Below are positions 52,258-63,303 of a stretch of 64,000 nt of DNA, one piece after another. Position 1 is the first letter of the stretch. The number at the start of each line of letters is the position of its first letter. The translations under genes and the position numbers were made by a program. This stretch comes from Hexactinellida sp. DTS-2022. Taxonomy: Eukaryota > Porifera > Hexactinellida. Where the stretch lies: contig JAPNXP010000009.1 in NCBI GenBank assembly GCA_028753945.1, positions 1,054,001 to 1,118,000 of the forward strand, written 5' to 3'. Below the pieces are notes generated by a model. That model saw only the letters and a program-made list of their open reading frames with translations, was not told where the DNA came from and ran no database searches.

Positions 52258-52450
52258 TTGGCTTATAATTGGAGGTATTTTATATTTCAAGGCCCATTAT
52301 GCCTCTCGCATGTATTTATTTTCGAACAGCTGATTATATTCAATTAGTATTCTCCAGAAGTCTTAAACTTGTTTTAAAATAGAACTAAATTTGTTTGTTA
52401 TTGTGTCTTACTATTGACTTGCTATTATCTCGCTTAAAGCGTAGATTATA

Positions 52451-53086
52451 ATGGCTGGTCGCCCACAAGCGGATCTGAAGATAATTATCCTGGGAGACCA
52501 CTCCGTAGGCAAAACTTCGTTCATTCAGAGATACCTGAGCGGGACCTTTGTGAGCACACAGAGCACTTTGGGAGCCTCGTTGGTTATGAAGAAATGGTCC
52601 AACTACCACGTGGCCATCTGGGACACGGCTGGAGAGGAGAGGTTCGCTGCCATTTCCAACTTCTACACTCGCGGCGCGCATGCGGCCATCCTGGCTTATG
52701 ACGTCACTAACAGAGATTCGTTTGATAGATTGTCTGGCACGTTTGCTAAATTCCTGGAGGACGCACACCCAGACTGTCTGTGTGTTATCGTTGGGATGAA
52801 GTCAGACCTCCTGGAGGGCAAGGAGGCTGCCATCCCTACGAGCGACGCGCGGGACCTAGCAGTCAATCTGAACCTGAACAAGGGGTCCAGTCAGAAGTCC
52901 TCCTCTCCCGCGTTCTTCTCCACCAGTGCTAAGACGGGAGAAAATGTGGAGAATGTGTTCGCACTCATTCAGACCATCCTGCTCTCGGACCACCCGCCCG
53001 CCCAGACGGAGATTGACACCTCGGCGAGCAGAAGCATCCGTCTCGACTCCACGCGCTCGCCCGCTCCAAAGAAATCCTGTTGCTAA
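52451..53086 (+). CDS. Rab20-like small GTPase
   Basis: 211 residues with the Ras fold: P-loop GDHSVGKTS (15-23), switch I with Thr39-type TQSTLGASLVMKKW, WDTAGEERF, the SAK motif in STSAKTGEN, and a C-terminal KKSCC for double geranylgeranylation. The sequence around switch I and II (STLGASLVMKKWSNYHVAIW, YTRGAHAAILAYDV) resembles Rab20. Two key positions differ from typical Rabs: the catalytic Gln of WDTAGQE is Glu62, and the base-selective NKxD reads MKSD (116-119). Rab20 also lacks the Gln. Rab20 acts on phagosomes, endosomes and mitochondria. Membership of the Rab family is sure; the subgroup is likely. Confidence 0.85.
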   Translation: MAGRPQADLKIIILGDHSVGKTSFIQRYLSGTFVSTQSTLGASLVMKKWSNYHVAIWDTAGEERFAAISNFYTRGAHAAILAYDVTNRDSFDRLSGTFAKFLEDAHPDCLCVIVGMKSDLLEGKEAAIPTSDARDLAVNLNLNKGSSQKSSSPAFFSTSAKTGENVENVFALIQTILLSDHPPAQTEIDTSASRSIRLDSTRSPAPKKSCC

Positions 53087-53326
53087 CCAGCAACTTGATA
53101 GCTCTACCTGTTTCAGCCTTTTATAGATAGCCTGAAATATGCTTGAATTGAGATTGTTATATTATTTGTATAGCTGATATAGAATATCGTTGTTGGATAG
53201 TGACGTGTGTTATTTATTCAAGTTTTATTCTACCAAATATTGTTATGTCTCTTAGCCCTTAAGCCCACCATACATGATGCAACTGTTGCACGCAACAAAG
53301 TTGAATGCAACAAGGTAATGGTACAA

Positions 53327-53651
53327 CAGGGTTCCGCAAACTAGGGTTTTCAGGCCGCATGCGGCCTGAAACAACCTTATGTGTGGCCTGATAGCCCAAT
53401 GAAAATTTGTATCACGCGTGGTCTGAGAAATTTCTAATTTCATCTGGCCTGTACACATATACACACAGATTATTACCATTTGACTAGAGCCCGTTATGCA
53501 CTTTTTGCTTAGAAATTAGTATAGTTCTAGTATTACAACAAGATACAGTTTTGTAACAAATTCCGAAAAATTTCTCGATAGTGTTTGCGGCCTGAGGAAA
53601 ATTTTGTTAAGATTATGTGGCCTGATATAAATGAAAGTTTGCGGAACCATG
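53327..53651. mobile_element. hAT-like non-autonomous element with 8-bp target duplication
   Basis: 325 bp with inverted ends CAGGGTTCCGCAAACT and AGTTTGCGGAACCATG, flanked on both sides by TGGTACAA (53319-53326 and 53652-53659). The 8-bp duplication and the CAGGG end are diagnostic of hAT elements. The string GGCCTGA/GTGGCCTGAT recurs inside. It has split an older repeat made of TTGCATGCAACAAAGT-like units (53270-53326 and 53660-53715). Confidence 0.85.
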
Positions 53652-53850
53652 TGGTACAACAATGTTGCATGCAACAAAGTATTTTTCGCGCAACAAGTTG
53701 CACGAAAAATACTTTATTACTCCTTATCCGTGCACTGTCGTCCGGGGGCTGCCCAAAACTTGGAATTTACCCGGATCTTAGAAATACAATGGCTAGTACA
53801 TGTGCAATCCCAGTGTCTAATCCATATTTTCTAGATTCATTCAAAAATAA

Positions 53851-53973
53851 AAATCCAAAATTGCAGCCTGTGCCGCCGCATGATCCTTTGGTGGCACTAT
53901 ATTTTGTTGTTGGTTTATTGATAGTGCCTCCAAAGGAACATGCTGTCGGCACAGGCTGCAATTTTGGATTTTT
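53851..53973. repeat. Satellite hairpin 1
   Basis: Near-perfect inverted repeat of about 120 bp with ends AAATCCAAAATTGC and GCAATTTTGGATTT and a ~20 bp loop. Arms of the GCAGCCTG/CAGGCTGC type. First element of the array. Confidence 0.9.
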
Positions 53974-55124
53974 TTTTTTCGCCATGTCATCATCACTATG
54001 AAGGTGTTAAATTATTTCAGAAAGGTGTTTCAGAAGGCAACGACCCTTTAGAGTGGTGGAAGTTTCCATTCAGCTCACTTCATTAAAGAGATATTCTAGT
54101 TTCAGTAGAATATAATCTGTAATGACTCAGCATTTTTCAAGTGGGTGTTGGGTCATCAACCAACATTAACTAACCCATTTTAAATATCGAATTAACAAAA
54201 TTGTAAAAACACATTTTTTTAACGATGTCCTCATCACCTAAAGGTGTCAAGACCCACTTGTATAGGTGGCACGTGTCATAAGGACCAATTGATATATTGA
54301 AAGTTTGTTTCTATCTTCTATGATCTCTGAGATTTATGATATTTAATTAATTAGTATAAATAATTATTAATATTATTTATAATATGACACCAATTTCAAT
54401 GTCAACATACAATTATTAAGTTCAATTATTTTGTCATAAATAATTAATTAATTAATTTATCTATCAAATTTCAATTCCGCACACTCGATAACCTCTAATA
54501 TACAAATTGGAAGCTTCTATATAAGTTAAATACAAACTGAATTATTTATAATTAATTACGTCAGTATATTAACAGTGCAATTATATTCTCGCAGAAGTAA
54601 ATATAATCACATAATATGTCGTTGTTATGAAATATATAATCTTAATTTTCAATTGCAAAATAGAAGCCAGCTTGAATTCACAAGTTAAATCAATATAATT
54701 ATAGCAAGTTGAATCACTAGAGTAGGATTTAACAAGTTAAATCAATATAATTATTACAAGTTGAAACAATGGAATTAGATTTAACACTTTACTGAAACTG
54801 AAGTGTGAGTAAACAAAGAAATTTAAGCCCCCATTTGTGGCAGAAATTAAACCCCTTATTGAAAGATTTCTTCTCCCATCAGACGCAGAATTTTACGGTG
54901 AATCCAAATATGAAATAAAATTTGCGGGTTTAGTAAAACATATTTTGAGTTATGGACCAGACAAATTTTGAAAGGTGTTAAAGATGTGTCCAAAATTTGT
55001 TAATAAAAAATCGTAACCCCAGGTGCAAATTAGACGGTCCCATCGCACCTACATGCCAAGTTTCAGCCCATCAACAATTAAGCTCTGGCCATTGCACCGT
55101 CTACGGAGAAAAAAAAAAAAAAAA

Positions 55125-55245
55125 AAATCCAAAATTGCAGCCTGTGCCGACGCATGATCCTTTGGTGGCACTATATTTTGTTGGTTGTTTATTGATAGTG
55201 CCTCCAAAGGAACATGCTGTCGGCGCAGGCTGCAATTTTGGATTT
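55125..55245. repeat. Satellite hairpin 2
   Basis: Same hairpin; arms GCAGCCTGTG/GCAGGCTGC; preceded by an A-tract and followed by a B unit. Confidence 0.9.
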
Positions 55246-55990
55246 TTTTTCGCCAAGTCATCAACGCCCAAGGTGTGAAGAAGCATTTGTTATTTGGTCC
55301 GAGTCACAAGGAACGGTAGATAAATTTGAAGTTTGTTTCTATCATAAACCATCTAGAGTTTAATGCCATTCATTCATTATGTATTGATAATGAATTATAT
55401 TATTAGTTAGTTATTTTAGCAATGTTATCCACGGTGATTTGAGTTTAGTCAACAAATTCCTTATATTATATTATTTTATTTAATCCATTGTATAGTAATA
55501 CTAGAATTAAATAGAAGCCAGCTGGAATTTATAAGTTGAATCAATTTAATTATCGCAAGTTGAAACAATAGTGAAAGCTTTAACAAGTTAAATCAATATA
55601 ATTATTACAAGTTGAAACAATGGAATTAGATTTCACAGTTTTATTGAAATTGAAGTGTTGAGTAAACAAAGGAATTTCAACCCCCATCTATGGCAGAAAT
55701 TAAACCAATTTTAACAAATTTTCTTCTCCCATCAGACGCAGAATTTTATGGTGAATCCAAATGTGAAATAAAATTTGGGGGTTTAGTAAAACATTTTTCT
55801 AGCTATGGACCAGACAAATTTTGAAAGGTGTTAAAGATGTGTCAAAAATTTGTTAATAAAAAATCGTAACCCCAGGTGCAAATTAGACGGTCCATACGCA
55901 CCTACATGCCAAGTTTCAGCCCATCAACTATAAAGCTCAGGCCAGGGCACCGTCTACGGAGAAAAAATAAAAATAATAATAATAAAAAAA

Positions 55991-56110
55991 AAATCCAAAA
56001 TTGCACCCTGTGCCGACGCATGTTCCTTTGGTGGCACTATATTTTATTGGTTGGTTATTGATAGTGCCTCCAAAGGAGCATGCTGTCAGACAGGGTGCAA
56101 TTTTGGATTT
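55991..56110. repeat. Satellite hairpin 3
   Basis: Same hairpin; arms GCACCCTGTG/GACAGGGTGC, with two bases missing in the right arm compared with copies 5 and 6; followed by an A unit. Confidence 0.9.
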
Positions 56111-57251
56111 TTTTTCGCCCAGTCATCATCACTATGAAGGTGTTAAATTATTTCAGAAAGGTGTTTCAGAAGGCAACGACCCTTTAGAGTGGTGGAAGTT
56201 TCCATTCAGCTCACTTCATTAAAGAGATATTCTAGTTTCAGTAGAATATAATCTGTAATGACTCAGCATTTTTTAAGTGGGTGTTGGGTCATCAACCAAC
56301 ATTAACTAACCCATTTTAAATATCGAATTAACAAAATTGTAAAAACACATTTTTTTAACGATGTCATCATCACCTAAAGGTGTCAAGACCCACTTGTATA
56401 GGTGGCACGTGTCATAAGGACCAATTGATATATTGAAAGTTTGTTTCTATCTTCTATGATCTCTGAGATTTATGATATTTAATTAATTAGTATAAATAAT
56501 TATTAATATTATTTATAATATGACACCAATTTCAATGTCAACATACAATTATTAAGTTCAATTATTTTGTCATAAATAATTAATTAATTAATTTATCTAT
56601 CAAATTTCAATTCCGCACACTCGATAACCTCTAATATACAAATTGGAAGCTTCTATATAAGTTAAATACAAACTGAATTATTTATAATTAATTACGTCAG
56701 TATATTAACAGTGCAATTATATTCTCGCAGAAGTAAATATAATCACATAATATGTCGTTGTTATGAAATATATAATCTTAATTTTCAATTGCAAAATAGA
56801 AGCCAGCTTGAATTCACAAGTTAAATCAATATAATTATAGCAAGTTGAATCACTAGAGTAGGATTTAACAAGTTAAATCAATATAATTATTACAAGTTGA
56901 AACAATGGAATTAGATTTAACACTTTACTGAAACTGAAGTGTGAGTAAACAAAGAAATTTAAGCCCCCATTTGTGGCAGAAATTAAACCCCTTATTGAAA
57001 GATTTCTTCTCCCATCAGACGCAGAATTTTACGGTGAATCCAAATATGAAATAAAATTTGCGGGTTTAGTAAAACATATTTTGAGTTATGGACCAGACAA
57101 ATTTTGAAAGGTGTTAAAGATGTGTCCAAAATTTGTTAATAAAAAATCGTAACCCCAGGTGCAAATTAGACGGTCCCATCGCACCTACATGCCAAGTTTC
57201 AGCCCATCAACAATTAAGCTCTGGCCATTGCACCGTCTACGGAGAAAAAAA

Positions 57252-57372
57252 AAATCCAAAATTGTAGCCTGTGCCGACGCATGTTCCTTTGGTGGCACTA
57301 TATTTTGTTGGTTGTTTATTGATAGTGCCTCCAAAGGAACATGCTGTCGGCGCAGGCTGCAATTTTGGATTT
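57252..57372. repeat. Satellite hairpin 4
   Basis: Same hairpin; arms GTAGCCTGTG/GCAGGCTGC; followed by a B unit. Confidence 0.9.
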
Positions 57373-58097
57373 TTTTTCGCCAAGTCATCAACGCTCAAGG
57401 TGTGAAGAAGCATTTGTTATTTGGTCCGAGTCACAAGGAACGGTAGATATATTTGAAGTTTGTTTCTATCATAAACCATCTAGAGTTTAATGCCATTCAT
57501 TCATTATGTATTGATAATACATTATATTATTAGTTAGTTATTTTAGCAATGTTATCCACGGTGAGTGAGTTGAGTCAACAAATTCCTTATATTATATTAT
57601 TTTATTTAATCCATTGTATAGTAAATTAAATAGAAGCCAGCTGGAATTTATAATTGAAATCAATATAATTATTGCAAGTTGAATCAATAGAGTAGGATTT
57701 AACAAGTTAAATCTATATAATTATTACAAGTTGAAACAATGGAATTAAATTTCACAGTTTTAATTGAACTGAAGTGTGAGTAAACAAAGAAATTTCAACC
57801 CCCATTTATGGCAGAAATTAAACCCTTTTTTGAAGATTTTCTTCTCCCATCAGACGCAGAATTTTAAGAAGAATCTAAATATGAAATAAAATTTTGGGAT
57901 TTAGTAAAACATATTTTGAGTTATAGACCAGACAAATCTTGAAAGGTGTTAAAGATGTGTCCAAAATATGTTAATACAAAATCGTAACCCCAGGTGCAAA
58001 TTAGACGTCGACTCCGAACCTACATGCCAAGTTTCAGCCATCTAAGTATACAAGTGTGTCCAGGGCACCTGCTACGGAGAAAAAATAATAAAAAAAA

Positions 58098-58217
58098 AAT
58101 CCAAAATTGCACCCTGTGCCGACGCATGTTCCTTTGGTGGCACTATATTTTATTGGTTGGTTATTGATAGTGCCTCCAAAGGAGCATGCTGTCAGCACAG
58201 GGTGCAATTTTGGATTT
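58098..58217. repeat. Satellite hairpin 5
   Basis: Same hairpin; arms GCACCCTGTG/CACAGGGTGC; followed by a B unit. Confidence 0.9.
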
Positions 58218-58950
58218 TTTTTCGCCCAGTCATCAACGCCCAAGGTGTGAAGAACCATTTGTTAATTGGTCGGAGTTACAAGGAACGGTAGATAAATTTG
58301 AAGTTAGTTTCTATCATAAACCATCAAGAGTTTAATGCCATTCATTCATTATGTATTGATAATAAAATATATTATCAGGAATTTATTTTAGCAATGTTAT
58401 CCACGGTTGGTTGAGTTGAGTCAACAAATTCCTTATATTATTATAATTTATTTAATCCATTGTATAGTAATACTAGAATTAAATAGAAGCCAGCTGGAAT
58501 TTATTAGTTGAATCAATTTAATTATCGCAAGTTGAAACAATAGTGAAAGATTTAACAAGTTAAATCAATATAATTATTACAAGTTGAAAAATGGAATTAG
58601 ATTTCACAGTTTTACTGAAATTGAAGTGTGAGTAAACAAAGAAATTTCAAACCACATTTGTGGCAGAAATAAAAATCTTTATTAAAAGTTCTCTTCTCCC
58701 ATCAGACGCAGAATTTTATGGTGAATCCAAATGTGAAATAAAATTTGGGGGTTTAGTAAAACATATTTTGAGTTATGGACCAGACAAATTTTGAAAGGTG
58801 TTAAAGATGTGTCAAAAATTTGTTAATCAAAAATCGTAACCCCAGGTGCAAATTAGACGGTCCCATCGCATCTACATGCCAAGTTTCAGCCCATCAACTA
58901 TAAAGCTCAGGCCAGGGCACCGTCTACGGAGAAAAAAAAAAAAAAAAAAA

Positions 58951-59125
58951 AATAATAAAGGCAGTGATTCCAATACTGGGCCACTATACTATAGTATAGT
59001 CGGCACAGTAATAATAAAGGCAGTGATTCCAATACTGGGCCACTATACTATAGTATAGTCGGCACAGTAATAAAGGCAGTGATTCTAATACTGGGCCACT
59101 ATACTATAGTATAGTCGGCACAGTA
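58951..59125. repeat. Three copies of a 56-59 bp unit with internal palindrome
   Basis: Unit contains AAAGGCAGTGATTCCAATAC then GGGCCACTATACTATAGTAT; the core CTATACTATAGTATAG is self-complementary. Sits where other units have the ~120 bp hairpin. Confidence 0.9.
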
Positions 59126-60204
59126 ACAAAGGAATTAGATTTAACAGTTATACTGAAACTGAAGTGTGAGTAAACAAAGAAATTTCAACCCCCATTTATC
59201 GCAGAAATAAAACTCTTTATAGAAAGTTTTCTTCTCCCATCAGACGCAGAATTTTATGGTGAATCCAATTATGAAATAAAATCTGCGGGTTTAGTAAAAC
59301 ATTTTTTGAGTTATGGACCAGACAAATTTTTAAAGGTGTTTAAGATGTGTCATAAATTTGTTAACGAAAAATCGTAACCCCAGGTGCAAATTAGACGGTC
59401 CCATCGCACCTACATGCCAATTTTCAGCCCATCAACAATTAAGCTCTGGCCAGGGCACCGTCTACGGAGAAAAAACAAGGTGTCAAGAACCATTTGTCAA
59501 TTGGTCCGAGTCACAAGGAACGGTAGATAAATTTTAAGATTGTTTATATCATAAACCATCTTGAGTTTAATGCCATTCATTAATTGTGTATTGATAATAA
59601 ATTATATTATTAGTTATATATTTTAGCAATGTTATCCACTGTAGTGAGTTGAGTCAACAAATTCCTTATATTATTTAATTTTATTAATTAAATAATAATA
59701 CTACAATTATATAGAAGCCAGCTGGAATATATAAGTTAAATCAATATAATTATCGCGAGTTTAATCAATAGAGTAAGATTTAACAAGTTAAATCAATATA
59801 ATTATTACAAGTTGAAACAATAGAATTAGATTCAATATAATTATTACAAGTTGAAACAATAGAATTAGATTTAACAGTTTTACTGAATCTCAAGTGTGAG
59901 GAAACACAGGAGATTGGCACCCCAATTATGGCACAAAGCTATGCTAAGTTGAACATTCGTGAATTGCCAAAAGGTGTAGAAATTAATTCTATATCCGTAT
60001 ATGTAAATTTTATCAAGCTCAATATTAATTATTTCATGTTATGAGCCATAATTAGTTTAAATAGGTGTTAAAATTATTTGATCAAAAATCGTAACCCCAG
60101 GTGCAAATTAGACGGTCACTCCGCACCTGCATGCCAAGTTTCAGAACTCAATGTATACAGGTGTGGCCAGGGCGCCTGCTACGGAGAAATAATAAAAATA
60201 ATAA

Positions 60205-60325
60205 AAATCCAAAATTGCACCCTGTGCCGACGCATGTTCCTTTGGTGGCACTATATTTTATTGGTTGGTTATTGATAGTGCCTCCAAAGGAGCATGCTGT
60301 CAGCACAGGGTGCAATTTTGGATTT
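60205..60325. repeat. Satellite hairpin 6
   Basis: Same hairpin, essentially identical to copy 5; arms GCACCCTGTG/CACAGGGTGC; followed by a B unit. Confidence 0.9.
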
Positions 60326-61060
60326 TTTTTCGCCCAGTCATCAACGCCCAAGGTGTGAAGAACCATTTGTTAATTGGTCGGAGTTACAAGGAACGGTAGA
60401 TAAATTTGAAGTTAGTTTCTATCATAAACCATCAAGAGTTTAATGCCATTCATTCATTATGTATTGATAATAAAATATATTATCAGGAATTTATTTTAGC
60501 AATGTTATCCACGGTTGGTTGAGTTGAGTCAACAAATTCCTTATATTATTATAATTTATTTAATCCATTGTATAGTAATACTAGAATTAAATAGAAGCCA
60601 GCTGGAATTTATTAGTTGAATCAATTTAATTATCGCAAGTTGAAACAATAGTGAAAGATTTAACAAGTTAAATCAATATAATTATTACAAGTTGAAAAAT
60701 GGAATTAGATTTCACAGTTTTACTGAAATTGAAGTGTGAGTAAACAAAGAAATTTCAAACCACATTTGTGGCAGAAATAAAAATCTTTATTAAAAGTTCT
60801 CTTCTCCCATCAGACGCAGAATTTTATGGTGAATCCAAATGTGAAATAAAATTTGGGGGTTTAGTAAAACATATTTTGAGTTATGGACCAGACAAATTTT
60901 GAAAGGTGTTAAAGATGTGTCAAAAATTTGTTAATCAAAAATCGTAACCCCAGGTGCAAATTAGACGGTCCCATCGCATCTACATGCCAAGTTTCAGCCC
61001 ATCAACTATAAAGCTCAGGCCAGGGCACCGTCTACGGAGAAAAAAAAAAAAAAAAAAAAA

Positions 61061-61174
61061 TAATAAAGGCAGTGATTCCAATACTGGGCCACTATACTAT
61101 AGTATAGTCGGCACAGTAATAAAGGCAGTGATTCCAATACTGGGCCACTATACTATAGTATAGTCGGCACAGTA
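61061..61174. repeat. Two copies of the 56-59 bp palindromic unit
   Basis: Same unit as at 58951, after an A-tract that ends unit B5. Confidence 0.9.
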
Positions 61175-61762
61175 ATAAATTAAATTATTAGTTATTTATT
61201 TTAGCAATGTTATCCACGGTGATTTGAGTTTAGTCAACAAATTCCTTATATCATTATATTTAATTTAATCCATTGTATAGTAATACTACAATTAAATAGA
61301 AGCCAGCTGGAATTTATAAGTTGAATCAATATAATTATAGCAAGTTGAAACAATAGTGAAAGATTTAACAAGTTAAATCAATATAATTATTACAAGTTGA
61401 AACAATGGAAATAGATTTCACAGTTTTACTGAAATTGAAGTGTGAGTAAACAAAGAAATTTCAACCCCCATTTGTGGCAGAAATTAAACCCCTTATTGAA
61501 AGATTTCTTCTCCCATCAGACGCAGAATTTTACGGTGAATCCAAATATGGAATAAAATTTGCGGGTTTAGTAAAACATTTTTTGAGTTATGGACCAGACA
61601 AATTTTTAAAGGTGTTAAAGATGTGTCAAAATTTTGTTAACGAAAAATCGTAACCCCAGGTGCAAATTAGACGGTCCCATCGCACCTACATGCTAAGTTT
61701 CAGCCCATCAACAATTAAGCTCTGGCCAGGGCACCGTCTACGGAGAAAAAATAAAAAAATAA

Positions 61763-61883
61763 AAATCCAAAATTGCACCCTGTGCCGACGCATGTTCCTT
61801 TGGTGGCACTATATTTTGTTGGTTGTTTATTGATAGTGCCTCCAAAGGAACATGCTGTCGGCGCAGGCTGCAATTTTGGATTT
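61763..61883. repeat. Satellite hairpin 7 (mixed arms)
   Basis: Left arm is of the GCACCCTG type, right arm of the GCAGGCTGC type, so the arms mismatch where the two lineages differ. Looks like a recombinant between hairpin lineages. Confidence 0.9.
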
Positions 61884-63060
61884 TTTTTTGCCAAGTCATC
61901 AACGCCCAAGGTGTGAAGAAGCATTTGTTAATTGGTCCGAGTCATCACTATGAAGATGTTAAATTATTTCAGAAAGGTGTTTCAGAAGGCAACGACCCTT
62001 TAGAGTGGTGGAAGTTTCCATTCAGCTCACTTCATTAAAGAGATATTCAAGTTTCAGTAGAATATAATCTGTAATGACTCAGCATTTTTTAAGTGGGTGT
62101 TGGGTCATCAACCAACATTAACTAACCCATTTTAAATATCGAATTAACAAAATTGTAAAAACACATTTTTTTAACGATGTCATCATCACCTCAAGGTGTC
62201 AAGACCCACTTGTATAGGTGGCACGTGTCATAAGGACCAATTGATATATTGAAAGTTTGTTTCTATCTTCTATGATCTCTGAGATTTATGATATTTAATT
62301 AATTAGTATAAATAATTATTAATATTATTTATAATATGACACCAATTTCAATGTCAACATACAATTATTAAGTTCAATTATTTTGTCATAAATAATTAAT
62401 TAATTAATTTATCTATCAAATTTCAATTCCGCACACTCGATAACCTCTAATATACAAATTGGAAGCTTCTATATAAGTTAAATACAAACTGAATTATTTA
62501 TAATTAATTACGTCAGTATATTAACAGTGCAATTATATTCTCGCAGAAGTAAATATAATCATATGTCGTTGTTATGAAATATATAATCTTAATTTTCAAT
62601 TGCAAAATAGAAGCCAGCTTGAATTCACAAGTTAAATCAATATAATTATAGCAAGTTGAATCACTAGAGTAGGATTTAACAAGTTAAATCAATATAATTA
62701 TTACAAGTTGAAACAATGGAATTAGATTTAACACTTTACTGAAATTGAAGTGTGAGTAAACAAAGAAATCTCAACCCCCATTTATGGCAGAAATTGACCC
62801 CTTTATTGGAAAATTTATTCTCCCATCAGACGCAGAATTTTATGGCGAATCCAAATATGAAATAAAATTTGGGGGTTTAGTAAAACATATTTTGAGTTAT
62901 GGACCAGACAAATTTTGAAAGGTGTTAAAGATGTGTCCAAAATTTGTTAATCAAAAATCGTAACCCCAGGTGCAAATTAGACGGTCCCATCGCACCTACA
63001 TGCAAAGTTTAAGCCCATCAACTATAGAGCTCTGGCCAGGGCACCGTCTACGGAGAAAAA

Positions 63061-63180
63061 ATAATAATAAAGGCAGTGATTCTAATACTGGGCCACTATA
63101 CTATAGTATAGTCGGCACAGTAATAAAGGCAGTGATTCCAATACTGGGCCACTATACTATAGTATAGTCGGCACAGTAAT
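63061..63180. repeat. Two copies of the 56-59 bp palindromic unit
   Basis: Same unit as at 58951; here followed directly by hairpin 8, so both linker types occur together. Confidence 0.9.
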
Positions 63181-63183
63181 AAA

Positions 63184-63303
63184 AAATCCAAAATTGCACC
63201 CTGTGCCGACGCATGTTCCTTTGGTGGCACTATATTTTATTGGTTGGTTATTGATAGTGCCTCCAAAGGAGCATGCTGTCAGACAGGGTGCAATTTTGGA
63301 TTT
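63184..63303. repeat. Satellite hairpin 8
   Basis: Same hairpin; arms and the right-arm two-base gap match copy 3; followed by an A unit that runs off the window. Confidence 0.9.

Noticed and set aside
1-53100. Programmed +1 frameshifting, suspected because the organism may be a glass sponge
   Set aside because: All conserved genes here read through in one frame after ordinary splicing; no frameshift is needed.
53585-54001. 138-codon plus-strand frame
   Set aside because: It runs through the hAT element end, the older repeat and the first satellite hairpin, so it is a chance frame.
57120-57250. Hammerhead or twister ribozyme in the unit core
   Set aside because: The hammerhead core CTGATGA...GAAA is absent and the twister loops cannot be placed. 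Only a general pseudoknot potential remains.
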